Notes under the pieces: model-generated | What the model was told of the DNA's origin: nothing | Seen by the model: the letters and a program-made list of their open reading frames with translations, nothing else | Databases searched by the model: none | Made by a program: the position numbers and the translations under genes | Origin: an uncultured bacterium | Lineage (GTDB): Bacteria; Acidobacteriota; Aminicenantia; Aminicenantales; Saccharicenantaceae | Length of the DNA stretch: 64,000 nt | Assembly (NCBI GenBank): GCA_937920515.1 | Contig: CALEUG010000001.1 | Location: forward strand, 1-64,000 | Direction: 5' to 3' | Part shown: positions 63,675 to 64,000 of the stretch, one piece after another | Layout of the letters: each line of letters begins with the position of its first letter | How positions within the stretch are numbered: position 1 is the stretch's first letter

Positions 63675-64000
63675 TTATTCCCTATCGGGAAACACTTTCT
63701 TTCCCCTTAAATATGTGGCCACTGTCTCAAAGTTAGAGTCGAAGACAGCCACGCTGGCCAGCTTGCCGGGTTCCAGGCTGCCCATTGTCTTGTCCAGCTC
63801 AACGCTTTCGGCCGGGGTCAGCGAAGCCATCCTGACCACCGCCGGCAAAGGCAGGCCAGTCCATTTGCGGACGTTTCTTATAGCCTGGTTCAAACGCAGC
63901 ACCGAGCCGGCCAGAACTCCCGAGTCCTTGAGCCTGACCTCGGCCCCTTTCAGCACAATCTGCATATCCCCCCAGTCGTATGTTCCATCGGGCAGACCGG
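63675..64000 (-). CDS. nagA: N-acetylglucosamine-6-phosphate deacetylase, C-terminal part (cut by window end)
   Basis: Only about 108 codons are present; the frame stays open to the right edge (GLPDGTYDWGDMQIVLKGAEVRLKDSG). The C-terminal NagA pattern is clear: VLAGSVLRLNQAIRNVRKWTGLPLPAVVRMASLTPAESVELDKTMGSLEPGKLASVAVFDSNFETVATYLRGK. GlcNAc-6-P deacetylase produces GlcN-6-P and acetate in the cytoplasm. The metal-binding catalytic core lies outside the window, so activity cannot be judged. The 11-nt gap to the GH116 gene indicates an operon linking GlcNAc catabolism to glycan cleavage. The track's ATG at 63965 is internal, not the true start. Confidence 0.85.
   Translation of the reverse strand, partial: GLPDGTYDWGDMQIVLKGAEVRLKDSGVLAGSVLRLNQAIRNVRKWTGLPLPAVVRMASLTPAESVELDKTMGSLEPGKLASVAVFDSNFETVATYLRGKKVFPDRE

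Overview
The window reads as a chromosomal segment (roughly 55-58% G+C by eye) of a Gram-negative, probably anaerobic, heterotrophic bacterium. Two proteins with a GWxTD-type motif, an Oar-like TonB-dependent receptor with an N-terminal carboxypeptidase-regulatory domain, a sulfatase-fold protein fused to TPRs, and many secreted glycosidases are a combination I associate with Candidatus Aminicenantes and Acidobacteria-like lineages. That placement is inference; no rRNA gene is present to settle it.

Layout. (1) 0.4-10.4 kb, + strand: the end of an exopolysaccharide/O-antigen locus. It holds an aminotransferase, a sugar dehydrogenase and a hexapeptide acetyltransferase (the WbpE/WbpB/WbpD-type set for a 2,3-diacetamido uronic acid), a priming sugar-phosphate transferase, an outer-membrane barrel, a Wza-type export protein, a Wzz/BY-kinase fusion, and a PAS-GGDEF protein whose GGDEF site is degenerate. 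(2) 10.9-32.9 kb: housekeeping and envelope genes. These are SMC, a sodium:solute symporter paired with an HDAC-fold deacetylase, a FecR/DUF6600-type protein, PBP1A, Tmk, an HtrA-type protease with DapF, and a minus-strand operon encoding a membrane flippase-like protein, NrdR, Hsp20 and Lon. tRNA-Thr lies in this part. (3) 33-64 kb: a carbohydrate-use region with galactokinase, a GH113-like glycosidase, L-fucose isomerase, two tandem phosphohexomutases, GH38, GH2, GH116, NagA (cut by the window end), the TonB receptor, TPR proteins and GWxTD proteins. An ATPase-only GMP synthase subunit, an M20 amidohydrolase, tRNA-Gln and tRNA-Glu are interspersed.

How it fits together. The first block makes and exports a surface polysaccharide. 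The last block looks built to trim a complex glycan outside the cytoplasm (mannosidase, exo-glucosaminidase-like GH2, GH116, GH113) and to process released galactose, fucose and GlcNAc-6-P (GalK, FucI, NagA, phosphohexomutase). A large TonB receptor is a candidate for uptake, although no SusD partner is seen.

Most notable observations: a tandem phosphohexomutase pair whose first copy has lost the catalytic phosphoserine and two of three metal-loop aspartates; a likely catalytically dead GGDEF protein closing the polysaccharide operon; an AT-rich palindrome lying inside the fucI promoter with a longer copy at 22.2 kb; a roughly 168-bp tandem intergenic repeat next to tRNA-Glu; a nested-hairpin candidate RNA in front of the M20 gene; and a terminator-promoter overlap that predicts a leaderless mRNA for the large GWxTD protein. 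No CRISPR array, transposase, prophage or rRNA was recognised.
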